A stretch of 9,789 nucleotides of DNA from Bacteroidota bacterium (GCA_029573365.1 JAKQGD010000646.1:1-9789); one strand, 5' to 3'. Counted from the stretch's first letter, positions 1 through 7,360 are shown. Numbers and translations are program-made. Notes: generated by a model not told the origin, from the sequence alone.

Positions 1-1892
1 CCGAGATATCATATCTCGAAACGGTCAAGGTGCAACAAATCACCAGTAAGGAATTGCTAAAAGCCGCCTGTTGCAGCCTGGCAGAAAGTTTTGACACCAC
101 GCCTGCCATCGATGCGAGCATGACTGATGCTGTGACCGGGACGCGTAAAATAGAAATGCTGGGCCTGGCCGGGCCCTATATCCAGCTAACCAGGGAAAAT
201 ATCCCCGATGTCAGAGGGCTCGCGGCACTCAGAGGCCTTGGTTTTGTTCCCGGTCCGTGGATTGAAGGTATGCAGCTAAATATGGGTGCCGGATCAGTTG
301 TCAATGGTTTCGAAAGTATCACAGGTCAGATAAATGTAGAATTGAAAAAGCCCAATAATAACACCCCTGCCCACTTCAATGCCTATGCCAGTCAGGCTCA
401 GAGGTTTGAAGCAAATGCATTTCTGCCTCACACCATCAATGACCAGCTTTCAACAGCAACTCTGTTGCATTTATCAAGCATGAATTACAGAAGAGACCAC
501 AATCACGATGGTTTCCTCGATATGCCTCTGGGCAAACAGGTCAGCGTAGTCAACCGCTGGGACTGGACCAACAACAGCGGAAAGGAAGGACAGGCAGGCA
601 TCAAAGTGACCTTTATGGACAACATCAGCGGACAGAAGGATTTTGACCCGGGCACCTCCGTCAGGACAAATATCTGGGGAGCAGATATAGCAACCAACAG
701 AGCTGAGTTTTGGGTAAAACGTGGAGTGGTCAATATAGATAAACCCTATAAAAGTCTTGGCATACAGCTTGCCGGTACTTATCATGATCAGAAATCCCAG
801 TTTGGAGTCAGGAGATATGACGGCAATCAAAAGTCATTGTATTTTAACATGATTTACCAGACCATCATAGGCAATACAGACCATCAAATCAGGACTGGGT
901 CAAGTTTTCAGTACGATGATTTTAACGAAACAGTAGCCAGTACAGAATATCTGAGAAACGAATGGGTGCCTGGAGTCTTTGGTGAATATACGTACAAGGG
1001 CTCTGAAAAGTTTTCTTTGCTTGCAGGCTTCAGAGCAGATTACCATAACAACTTTGGATTATTCTTTACGCCCAGGTTAAATCTCCGTTATGCTCCCAAT
1101 GAATCCACGGTGATTCGTTTTGCCGGTGGGCGGGGGCAGAAAACAGCCAACATCTTTGCAGAAAATATTGGGTATTTTGCCAGCAACCGCGAAATCATCA
1201 TCGAGGGGAACGACAAAACAAAGACGCCCTATGGTCTCAATGCTGAGGTGGCCTGGTCAGCCGGACTGAGCCTGACAAAAGAATTTCACATCAGCTCCAG
1301 GAACATCTTGTTTTCAGCAGATATCAATCGAATAGACTTCGAAAACCAGGTAGTTGTAAACCTCGACCGCACTGCCCGGTCGGTGATATTTTCAAACCTT
1401 AGCGGTAAATCTTATTCTAACAGTATCCAGACACAACTCGAGATAGAGGCTGCCAATTGGCTCGATATCAGGGTTGCCTACAGATACAACGATGTCAGGA
1501 CCAGCTATGACGGCACACTGCTGCAAAAACCACTGGTTTCGCCACATAGGGCCTTCCTAAACCTAGCCATCAAGCCCGGAAGAGGATGGAACATCGACTA
1601 CACCATCAACAGGCTAAGTTCCATGAGGTTGCCAAGTACGCGTGACAATGACGAACAGCATCGGTGGCCTGACCAAACCCCTGCTTATTTCCTGAGCAAT
1701 GCACAGATAAGCAAGCTTTGGAAAAACAATTTTGAAGTGTATCTAGGCGGTGAGAATATTTTTAATTACCGCCTTAAACACCCTATCATCGGAGCCCATA
1801 GTCCTTTTGGACCATATTTTGACAGTTCGCTGGCCTGGGGACCCATTATGGGTGTAAACATTTATGCCGGCATACGCTACACGATGAAATAA
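1..1892 (+). CDS. TonB-dependent outer-membrane receptor, 5' end cut by window
   Basis: Outer-membrane active transporter that would use TonB/ExbBD energy to import a bound ligand. The frame is open from position 3 to the TAA at 1890-1892, giving 629 visible residues; the GTG at 30 is internal because coding continues to the window edge. Visible residues 13-117 are the C-terminal half of the plug domain: a CCSLAESF segment (23-30), DAVTGTRKIEMLGLAG (42-57), IPDVRG and a VVNGFESITGQINVELKKP block (99-117). The remainder, to about 629, is a beta-barrel with alternating aromatic strands ending in YAGIRYTMK. The CC-LxESF plus DAVTG-IxMLGLAG signature belongs to a Bacteroidota receptor subfamily that usually has an N-terminal carboxypeptidase-like (CarbopepD_reg) domain; that part and the signal peptide are outside the window. 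Relatives are often found near heavy-metal (HMA-domain) genes, so a metal or metal-chelate ligand is possible, but nothing here proves it. It converges on atpG and ends in a shared terminator. Confidence 0.93.
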   Translation, partial: EISYLETVKVQQITSKELLKAACCSLAESFDTTPAIDASMTDAVTGTRKIEMLGLAGPYIQLTRENIPDVRGLAALRGLGFVPGPWIEGMQLNMGAGSVVNGFESITGQINVELKKPNNNTPAHFNAYASQAQRFEANAFLPHTINDQLSTATLLHLSSMNYRRDHNHDGFLDMPLGKQVSVVNRWDWTNNSGKEGQAGIKVTFMDNISGQKDFDPGTSVRTNIWGADIATNRAEFWVKRGVVNIDKPYKSLGIQLAGTYHDQKSQFGVRRYDGNQKSLYFNMIYQTIIGNTDHQIRTGSSFQYDDFNETVASTEYLRNEWVPGVFGEYTYKGSEKFSLLAGFRADYHNNFGLFFTPRLNLRYAPNESTVIRFAGGRGQKTANIFAENIGYFASNREIIIEGNDKTKTPYGLNAEVAWSAGLSLTKEFHISSRNILFSADINRIDFENQVVVNLDRTARSVIFSNLSGKSYSNSIQTQLEIEAANWLDIRVAYRYNDVRTSYDGTLLQKPLVSPHRAFLNLAIKPGRGWNIDYTINRLSSMRLPSTRDNDEQHRWPDQTPAYFLSNAQISKLWKNNFEVYLGGENIFNYRLKHPIIGAHSPFGPYFDSSLAWGPIMGVNIYAGIRYTMK

Positions 1893-1922
1893 TATTTTTG
1901 GTGCCTCTGCTAGTATATAAAG

Positions 1923-1958
1923 AAAAAGTCCGGTCAGGATACACCTGCCGGACTTTTT
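1923..1958. terminator. Bidirectional intrinsic terminator between the receptor gene and atpG
   Basis: Arms AAAAAGTCCGG (1923-1933) and CCGGACTTTTT (1948-1958) pair perfectly over 11 bp. The stem is extended by CAGG/CCTG (1935-1938 with 1944-1947) after a single bulged T at 1934, leaving a 5-nt loop, ATACA. Read in either direction the stem has a GC-rich core and ends in a run of five T. It starts 31 nt after the receptor stop codon and, on the other strand, 22 nt after the atpG stop codon. It can therefore terminate both converging transcripts. Confidence 0.9.
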
Positions 1959-1979
1959 GTATTGTAGTTAAAAACTTTG

Positions 1980-2885
1980 TTATCCGTTGAGAGCTGCAGC
2001 ACCACCAACGATCTCTGAAAGTTCCTTGGTAATGGCTTCCTGCCTTGCTTTGTTGTAATTGATTTTGAGCTCCTTCATCAACTCCTCTGCATTTGTCGTT
2101 GCATTGTCCATCGCTGTCATCCTTGCACCATGTTCTGAAGCATGGTTGTCAAGGAGATATTTCTGGAATGTTGTGTGCAGAATACCCGGTATAAGCTCAT
2201 TGAGCAAACTTTCTTTATCCGGCTCAAAGATGTAGTCAGCCTTGGACTTGACAGCAACCTGTGCTGTCTTACTGCTCTTCCTGACCCCCTCTACTGGCAG
2301 GTATTGTACTGCTTTGGGCTCCTGAACAGCGGCATTCTTAAACTGGCTGTAGCATACATCCACGTGGTCAAAATCCCCGCCTGCAAAACCATCCATAAGC
2401 ATCTGAGATACCCTGGAGATGTTGTCATAGCTGAGATCCGAAAACAGGTCAACAAAGTCATTTGTAATCTTACAGTCGGGATATCTTTTCCTTAGTATGT
2501 CATAACCTTTTTTTCCAATAAAGATCAGGGAAAGATTGCCTTTTTCTCTCTGCCTGCCATATTCCCTCTCCACTTTATGAATTGCAGCCTTGATGATGTT
2601 GGTATTGAAAGCTCCACAAAGACCTTTGTTTGAAGTGATGACGACAACAGCCACTTTTTGTGGTTCTCTCACCTTGGCAAAAGGTGAGTTGATGTCACCC
2701 TCCAGGTTGGTAACCAGGTTTTGCAGCATCTTGTCCAATCTGTTGGCATATGGCCTCATCTCGGTGATAGATTGCTGTGCCCTTCTCAGCTTGGATGCCG
2801 AAACCATTTTCATGGCCTTCGTAATCTGCTGTGTAGACTGGACAGACTTGATTCGTTCCCTTACCTCTTTTAATTTACCGGACAT
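1980..2885 (-). CDS. atpG: ATP synthase F1 subunit gamma
   Basis: Central rotor stalk of F1: rotation of gamma inside the alpha3beta3 ring couples proton flow to ATP synthesis on the cytoplasmic face of the inner membrane. At 301 residues it is slightly longer than the roughly 286 of the E. coli protein. The N-terminal coiled-coil helix (residues 1-60, with IKSVQSTQQITKAMKMVSASK) and the C-terminal helix (about 245-297, SEHGARMTAMDNAT at 250-263) are both present, with the Rossmann-like domain between them (TSNKGLCGAFN at 84-94). The ATG at 2885 is the only possible start, because an in-frame TAA lies at 2901-2903 with no start codon in between. It is the last gene of the operon, 46 nt after the atpA stop, and is followed by a terminator. 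No Shine-Dalgarno sequence lies at the usual distance; a GGAGG lies 41 nt upstream. Confidence 0.98.
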   Translation of the reverse strand: MSGKLKEVRERIKSVQSTQQITKAMKMVSASKLRRAQQSITEMRPYANRLDKMLQNLVTNLEGDINSPFAKVREPQKVAVVVITSNKGLCGAFNTNIIKAAIHKVEREYGRQREKGNLSLIFIGKKGYDILRKRYPDCKITNDFVDLFSDLSYDNISRVSQMLMDGFAGGDFDHVDVCYSQFKNAAVQEPKAVQYLPVEGVRKSSKTAQVAVKSKADYIFEPDKESLLNELIPGILHTTFQKYLLDNHASEHGARMTAMDNATTNAEELMKELKINYNKARQEAITKELSEIVGGAAALNG

Positions 2886-2926
2886 GCCTGTTAAATTATG
2901 TTATTTTGGATTGGATATTCTAAGTT

Positions 2927-2931
2927 CCTCC
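2927..2931 (-). promoter_or_regulatory. Shine-Dalgarno-like GGAGG just after the atpA stop, far from atpG
   Basis: The minus strand reads TAA then GGAGG immediately after the atpA stop codon (2932-2934). This is the only strong SD-like string in any of the operon's gaps, but 41 nt separate it from the atpG ATG. No ATG, GTG or TTG lies at the right distance to open a small ORF. It may be chance, or it may act as a ribosome standby site or reinitiation aid between atpA and atpG. I see the string; its role is inference. Confidence 0.25.
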
Positions 2932-4515
2932 TTATTTGTACTGATCGGCGACTTGTGCTCCTACTCTCTTTAATGTGGCCACCACTTCATCAGAAAGATT
3001 GCCCTTGCGGATGGTCTCCAGTGTTGCTTTCTCAGTCCTTTCGAGTGTGGTAAGGAAATTTTCTTCAAAATCCTTAACTTTGTTGACAGGTACATTTCTG
3101 AGCAGACCCTGGGTTCCAAGGTATATCATAGCTACCTGCTTTTCAACAGATACAGGTGAATACTGAGGCTGTTTGAGGACTTCCACATTTCTTTTTCCTT
3201 TTTCGAGGACAGAAAGGGTCGCTGCATCCAGGTCTGAACCAAACTTGGCAAAAGCTTCGAGTTCTCTGTATTGTGCCTGGTCAAGCTTAAGCGTTCCTGC
3301 TACCTTTTTCATGGACTTGATCTGAGCATTTCCACCCACCCTTGATACGGAAATACCTACGTTGATGGCTGGCCTGATACCTGCATTAAACAATCCTGAC
3401 TCGAGGAAAATCTGTCCGTCAGTAATGGAGATAACGTTAGTAGGAATGTAGGCAGATACGTCACCGGCCTGAGTTTCTATGATAGGCAGGGCTGTCAGTG
3501 ATCCTCCTCCCTTGACCAGTCCGGCCTTTTTTAGAGAGTCTGGAAGATCGTTCATGTTTCTGGCTATATCATTGTTGTTGATAATTTTGGCCGCTCTTTC
3601 CAGAAGTCTGGAGTGCAGGTAGAATACATCGCCCGGATACGCCTCCCTTCCCGGTGGCCTTCTGAGCAACAGTGATACCTCCCTGTAGGCTACCGCCTGC
3701 TTGGAGAGATCATCGTAAATAATCAAAGCAGGTCGTCCAGTATCCCTAAAAAACTCGCCTATGGCCGCACCTGCAAAAGGGGCATAAAACTGGATAGGGG
3801 CAGGGTCAGAAGCCGATGCCGCTACAATGGTGGTATAAGCCATGGCACCACCTTCTTCCAGAGACTTCATAACCTGGGCTACAGTAGATGCTTTTTGTCC
3901 GCAAGCAACATAGATACAATAAACAGGCTCACCCCTGTCATAAAACTCTTTCTGGTTTATTATAGTATCGATGGCAATCGCCGTCTTGCCGGTCTGCCTG
4001 TCACCGATGATAAGCTCTCTCTGGCCCCTGCCTATGGGAATCATAGAGTCGATGGCCTTGATACCTGTCTGAAGAGGCTCGTTTACAGGCTGTCTGAAAA
4101 TAACACCCGGTGCTTTCCTCTCGAGTGGCATTTCGTATAGATCTCCCTTGATGGGTCCTTTACCGTCAATAGGCTGTCCAAGTGGATTGACTACCCTGCC
4201 AGAAAATCCTTCGCCAACTTTGATGGAGGCGATTCTGGAAGTACGTCTGACCGATGAGCCTTCCTTGATACCATCACCGGGACCAAGCAATACCACACCC
4301 ACGTTGTCTTCTTCGAGGTTAAGTACTATGGCCTGCACCCCATTGTCAAATTCCACAAGTTCGCCGGCCTCAGCCTTGGACAAGCCATAAACCCTGGCGA
4401 TACCGTCACCTACCTGGAGCACTGTACCTACTTCCTCGAGCTCTGCTTCTGTCTTAAATCCTGATAACTGCTGTTTAAGTATCGCAGAGATTTCATCTGG
4501 TTTTACATCAACCAT
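2932..4515 (-). CDS. atpA: ATP synthase F1 subunit alpha
   Basis: Regulatory nucleotide-binding subunit of the alpha3beta3 hexamer; it alternates with beta and gives the arginine finger to the catalytic sites. At 527 residues it is a little longer than E. coli alpha (513). The N-terminal crown domain covers about 1-95. The P-loop GDRQTGKT is at 171-178 (K177, T178) and the Walker B strand ALIIYDDLSKQA at 263-274. The family signature PAINVGISVSRVGG (382-395) contains arginine finger R392. The segment around 311-338, between RLLERAAK and GGGSLTALP, is longer than in E. coli, which as I recall is usual in Bacteroidota. The start is ATG at 4515, 20 nt after the atpH stop; the AT-rich gap has no Shine-Dalgarno sequence. 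Because no beta gene is present, this alpha must assemble with a beta encoded elsewhere. Confidence 0.99.
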   Translation of the reverse strand: MVDVKPDEISAILKQQLSGFKTEAELEEVGTVLQVGDGIARVYGLSKAEAGELVEFDNGVQAIVLNLEEDNVGVVLLGPGDGIKEGSSVRRTSRIASIKVGEGFSGRVVNPLGQPIDGKGPIKGDLYEMPLERKAPGVIFRQPVNEPLQTGIKAIDSMIPIGRGQRELIIGDRQTGKTAIAIDTIINQKEFYDRGEPVYCIYVACGQKASTVAQVMKSLEEGGAMAYTTIVAASASDPAPIQFYAPFAGAAIGEFFRDTGRPALIIYDDLSKQAVAYREVSLLLRRPPGREAYPGDVFYLHSRLLERAAKIINNNDIARNMNDLPDSLKKAGLVKGGGSLTALPIIETQAGDVSAYIPTNVISITDGQIFLESGLFNAGIRPAINVGISVSRVGGNAQIKSMKKVAGTLKLDQAQYRELEAFAKFGSDLDAATLSVLEKGKRNVEVLKQPQYSPVSVEKQVAMIYLGTQGLLRNVPVNKVKDFEENFLTTLERTEKATLETIRKGNLSDEVVATLKRVGAQVADQYK

Positions 4516-4535
4516 ATTATTGATATTTTATAATT

Positions 4536-5096
4536 TTAAAATGATTTTACATATTGGGAACCTGAAAATTCCTTTCTGAATTGTTCGAGTTTATGCGAAA
4601 CACTGGCATCATACCTTTTGTCCCCCACTTCGATGATAAATCCACCGATAAGCGAAGGATCCACCTTTTGGATGATGTCAACCTTATCCATGGTGATTTG
4701 GCTTTTGAGCAACCTCTCCTTTATTTCTTCAAGGGCATTTTCCGACAAAGGTGCAGCAGTGATGATATGTACCGTAGATATCCTCATGTGTTGTTTGTAC
4801 TGAGCCATGAAGTCCGCCGCTATTTCCGGCAGGTACATTTCCCTGCCTTTTCTGATGATGATGTCAAAAAATGCCATCGTCGTTTTACCGGCTTTCCCAC
4901 CAAAAAGAGCGGTAAGTATGCTCATCTTTTTGTCTGGGTTTACAATAGGACTTTTAAGCAGGAGGTAGAGGTCCCTGTTTTTTGTGGCCTCCAGAAATCC
5001 CTGCATATCGTTGTGTACTGCTTCCAGTTCCTGCCTTTCCAATGCCAGGTCCATCAGCGATTTGGCGTACCTGGATGATATTCTGCTAACTGACAT
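4536..5096 (-). CDS. atpH: ATP synthase F1 subunit delta (OSCP homologue)
   Basis: Delta joins the top of the alpha3beta3 head to the peripheral b2 stalk and so forms part of the stator. The product is 186 residues, close to the usual 175-180. The N-terminal helical bundle domain covers about 1-105 (ISSRYAKSLMDLALE at 6-20, the usual opening of the family). The C-terminal domain carries the family motif GGFIIEVGDKRYDASVSHKL at 151-170. The start is ATG at 5096, 28 nt after the atpF stop, with no recognisable Shine-Dalgarno sequence. It lies between atpF and atpA, the standard place for delta in F-type operons. Confidence 0.97.
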   Translation of the reverse strand: MSVSRISSRYAKSLMDLALERQELEAVHNDMQGFLEATKNRDLYLLLKSPIVNPDKKMSILTALFGGKAGKTTMAFFDIIIRKGREMYLPEIAADFMAQYKQHMRISTVHIITAAPLSENALEEIKERLLKSQITMDKVDIIQKVDPSLIGGFIIEVGDKRYDASVSHKLEQFRKEFSGSQYVKSF

Positions 5097-5124
5097 CTGC
5101 TATTATTTTTGGAAGTGAGCCTGA

Positions 5125-5637
5125 TCAGTTGAGGTTAACGTCCTTCACTAGTGTGTTGACAAAACTCTCTTGTTCGGCATTTCCTTTTAATTCTTTTTTT
5201 ATAACTTTTTCGGCAATACTCAGTGCTATGTTGCCCAGTTCATTTTTGACTTCTGCAATGGCTGCCTTTTTCTGGTTTTCTATGTCATTCATGGCGTTCG
5301 AAACTATCTTTGACGCCTCCTCCTTTGCCTTGTCTTTAGCTTCTCCGATCATCTGATTTTTGATGTCTTTGGCTTCCTGCAGAATTTTTGCCCTTTCCTC
5401 ACGGGCCTGAGCCAGGAGTTTCTCATTTTCGGCTTTCATATTTGCCATTTCTTCTCTGGCTTTTTTTGCCTGGTCAATGGCATCCTGGATATCGTTCTCT
5501 CTTTTGACAAGTGCCTGGGCTATAGGCTTGAAGGCAAATTTAGCCATCAGGTACCAAAATAAAAGGAAGATAAGAAGTGACCATATCGCGAGTCCCGGTG
5601 TAGGCTGGAAGGGTGTAAAAGTTACAAGTGAGATCAT
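5125..5637 (-). CDS. atpF: ATP synthase Fo subunit b
   Basis: Peripheral stalk subunit: one N-terminal membrane helix anchors it beside subunit a, and the long cytoplasmic helix pairs with a second copy and reaches delta. The product is 170 residues. A membrane segment covers about 15-33 (GLAIWSLLIFLLFWYLMAK), followed by KPIAQALVKREND (37-49), which holds the conserved basic residue near the membrane. A highly charged, Ala/Glu/Lys-rich coiled coil runs from about 45 to 125, with a C-terminal amphipathic region after it. Only one b gene is present, so a b2 homodimer is expected rather than the b/b' pair of phototrophs. The start is ATG at 5637. A hairpin lies in the 94-nt gap that separates it from atpE. 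Confidence 0.97.
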   Translation of the reverse strand: MISLVTFTPFQPTPGLAIWSLLIFLLFWYLMAKFAFKPIAQALVKRENDIQDAIDQAKKAREEMANMKAENEKLLAQAREERAKILQEAKDIKNQMIGEAKDKAKEEASKIVSNAMNDIENQKKAAIAEVKNELGNIALSIAEKVIKKELKGNAEQESFVNTLVKDVNLN

Positions 5638-5670
5638 GAATATGCTGATTTTTAGATTGTCAAAATTTTA

Positions 5671-5713
5671 AAAAGCAACCTAGCTCCGCCAACCGCATTG
5701 CAAGGTTGCTTTT
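5671..5713 (-). terminator. Inverted repeat between atpE and atpF: terminator-like hairpin or attenuator
   Basis: AAAAGCAACCT (5671-5681) and AGGTTGCTTTT (5703-5713) are perfect 11-bp complements with a 21-nt spacer. On the coding strand of the operon the stem lies 18 nt after the atpE stop, and its 3' side runs into TTTTTAAAATTTT, resembling an intrinsic terminator. The spacer carries a second GGTTG that could pair with CAACC of the 5' arm, giving a smaller alternative hairpin. Since atpF to atpG still need transcription, partial termination or 3'-end protection of the atpE message is more likely than a full stop. That would suit the high copy number needed for subunit c. The function is inference. 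Confidence 0.55.
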
Positions 5714-5731
5714 GAGTTTTGCATAACAGTA

Positions 5732-5941
5732 TTAGCCTGCCATGAAGATAGAAAGCAGGATAGCAATCAGGGCGGCACCTTCTACGAAGGCTGCCATAAG
5801 AATCATACCTGATCTGATATCACCGGATGCCTCAGGCTGCCTGGCGATAGCTTCCATTGCCTTACCACCTACCATGCCAATACCGATACCGGCTCCGATT
5901 ACTGCCAGTCCTGCTCCTACAGCTGCTAATGTTCCAGTCAT
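5732..5941 (-). CDS. atpE: ATP synthase Fo subunit c (proteolipid)
   Basis: Forms the membrane rotor ring that carries protons. The 69-residue product is a hairpin of two hydrophobic helices. Helix 1 (about 4-30) has the full glycine motif G16-x-G18-x-G20-x-G22 that packs neighbouring c subunits. The polar loop is ARQPE (33-37). Helix 2 (about 44-68) carries the ion-binding carboxylate E54 in AAFVEGAAL. E54 is followed by Gly and Ala rather than Ser/Thr, and helix 1 has no Gln near the site, so the usual Na+ ligands are missing and a proton-type ring is inferred. The start is ATG at 5941, 49 nt after the atpB stop, with no Shine-Dalgarno sequence. A terminator-like hairpin follows the gene. 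Confidence 0.98.
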   Translation of the reverse strand: MTGTLAAVGAGLAVIGAGIGIGMVGGKAMEAIARQPEASGDIRSGMILMAAFVEGAALIAILLSIFMAG

Positions 5942-5990
5942 GATGATTAAGTGTTATTAAGGTTTAAAAAAAAATACTTGTCAAATGTTT

Positions 5991-7325
5991 TTAATGATGC
6001 GAGCCCTCAGCATGGTCTGCATGGTGGTGCTCCTCTATGGCAGCTCCTATATATGAGGCTGTCAGTATCGTAAATACAAAAGCTTGCACAAAAGCCACAA
6101 TCAACTCTATGGCCATCATAAACAAGGTCAAAGGCACAGCCATGGCTGTACCTATTGCTCCACCTCCTATGCTGGCACCCGATTTGCCAAATATAAATAT
6201 AAGGCCTATAAAACTCAGAATGGCTATGTGTCCTGCTGAGATATTGCCCGCAAGTCGCAGCATAAGGGTGAGAGGCTTGATAAACAAACTCATAATCTCT
6301 ACCACTGCCAGCAACGGTTTTACAAAAACCGGTACATTGGGCATCCAGAATATATGTTGCCAATAATCCCTTTTTCCGTTAAAATTTACTACCAGGAAGA
6401 CAATGACCGCCAGAATCATTGTAACGGTAAGATTGCCGGTGACATTGGTGCTACCCAGAAACGGTATCTGTCCAAACAGATTGAGCCCAAGAATAAAAAA
6501 GAATATGCTCATCAGCAGAGGTAAAAACTTCATGTATTTGTCCTTGCCGATAAACGGAATGGCTACTTCATCTCTTATAAACAGGAAAATGGGCTCAAGA
6601 ACACCCTGAAGTCCCGTTGGTGCTTTGCCGGGTTGTGCCTCGTATGCCTTGGCTGCTTTCCTGAATGCCCACAACAAAAAGAGAGATACCAGAATCATGG
6701 ACAATACGTTTTTCGTTACCGAAAAATCGTAAAAAGAGGTGATTCCGCCTCCCAGAATTCCTCCGTCCAGTGTTGACCTGGCATCTAACCTGTATTCTTT
6801 GCCCTGATAAGTCAGATACTTGACATCTGTTTTTTTGCCATTTACCTCTTCTGTCTTGAGGGTAAACGGATGTTCTCCCAGATTTACCTCACCCTGAGCA
6901 GGAAAAGACGGATCCAGGACTCTGTGCACGCTGCCGTGTTGCATTACATAACCGTTGTAGGCTGTATGTCCGTCTTCGTGGGCACCGATATGAAACTTTG
7001 AAGACATAAACATGTCGAGGCCTTTGTCTTTTGCATACAGAATCATAGGCAAGGGTATCCTGATCTTGTCCATGATGGAATATACATTGGCATCGCTGAT
7101 GTGGTGAATGGCGGTAGACGCAGGATCAAATTTTTCGTACGTATCTCCATGATGTCCGGCTTCTGTATGCTGTGCATCGGTACCGTGATCATGGCCTTCG
7201 TGGCCTTGCATTGTTTCATGACTGTGCGATGCAACGGTGTCAGTTTTTGCATGATGCTCCTGCGAAAAAACACTTACCCTGATCAGCAAAAGGAAAGAAA
7301 ATACGACAAATAATTTGTATTTCAT
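5991..7325 (-). CDS. atpB: ATP synthase Fo subunit a with signal peptide and His-rich extension
   Basis: Stator subunit that forms the two proton half-channels against the c ring. The 444-residue product is much longer than E. coli a (271). Residues 1-21 look like a Sec signal peptide (MKYKLFVVFSFLLLIRVSVFS, then QEHH). Residues 22-75 are rich in His, Asp and Glu (HSHETMQGHEGHDHG at 34-48), and about 76-200 form a soluble, presumably periplasmic, domain. The conserved membrane core starts near 205. The essential arginine is R357 in LRLAGNISAGH, with H366 and E407 at the positions of E. coli E219 and H245 (swapped), and Q414 at the E. coli Q252 position. The C terminus, EEHHHADHAEGSHH, is again His-rich. 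An extended a subunit is common in Bacteroidota as far as I know. The start is ATG at 7325, first gene of the operon, 35 nt after a TAnnTTTG element. Confidence 0.97.
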   Translation of the reverse strand: MKYKLFVVFSFLLLIRVSVFSQEHHAKTDTVASHSHETMQGHEGHDHGTDAQHTEAGHHGDTYEKFDPASTAIHHISDANVYSIMDKIRIPLPMILYAKDKGLDMFMSSKFHIGAHEDGHTAYNGYVMQHGSVHRVLDPSFPAQGEVNLGEHPFTLKTEEVNGKKTDVKYLTYQGKEYRLDARSTLDGGILGGGITSFYDFSVTKNVLSMILVSLFLLWAFRKAAKAYEAQPGKAPTGLQGVLEPIFLFIRDEVAIPFIGKDKYMKFLPLLMSIFFFILGLNLFGQIPFLGSTNVTGNLTVTMILAVIVFLVVNFNGKRDYWQHIFWMPNVPVFVKPLLAVVEIMSLFIKPLTLMLRLAGNISAGHIAILSFIGLIFIFGKSGASIGGGAIGTAMAVPLTLFMMAIELIVAFVQAFVFTILTASYIGAAIEEHHHADHAEGSHH

Positions 7326-7360
7326 TCGAATCGGTATTACCGGTTTTCAAAAATTTGCCG

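Noticed and set aside
2..18. Palindrome CGAGATAT-C-ATATCTCG
   Set aside because: It lies within receptor coding sequence (EISYLE), and an 8-bp inverted repeat with a tiny spacer is expected about once by chance in a window of this size.
30..32. GTG as start codon of the receptor gene
   Set aside because: The frame stays open to the window edge and the residues before it (EISYLETVK) continue a plug domain, so the true start lies upstream of the window.
3500..3580. Longer segment near residues 311-338 of AtpA as a possible insertion
   Set aside because: As I recall, this lengthening relative to E. coli alpha is typical of Bacteroidota alpha subunits, so it is not treated as unusual.
4581..5078. 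165-codon plus-strand ORF
   Set aside because: It is antisense to atpH, which has clear delta-subunit motifs; no independent promoter or domain supports it.
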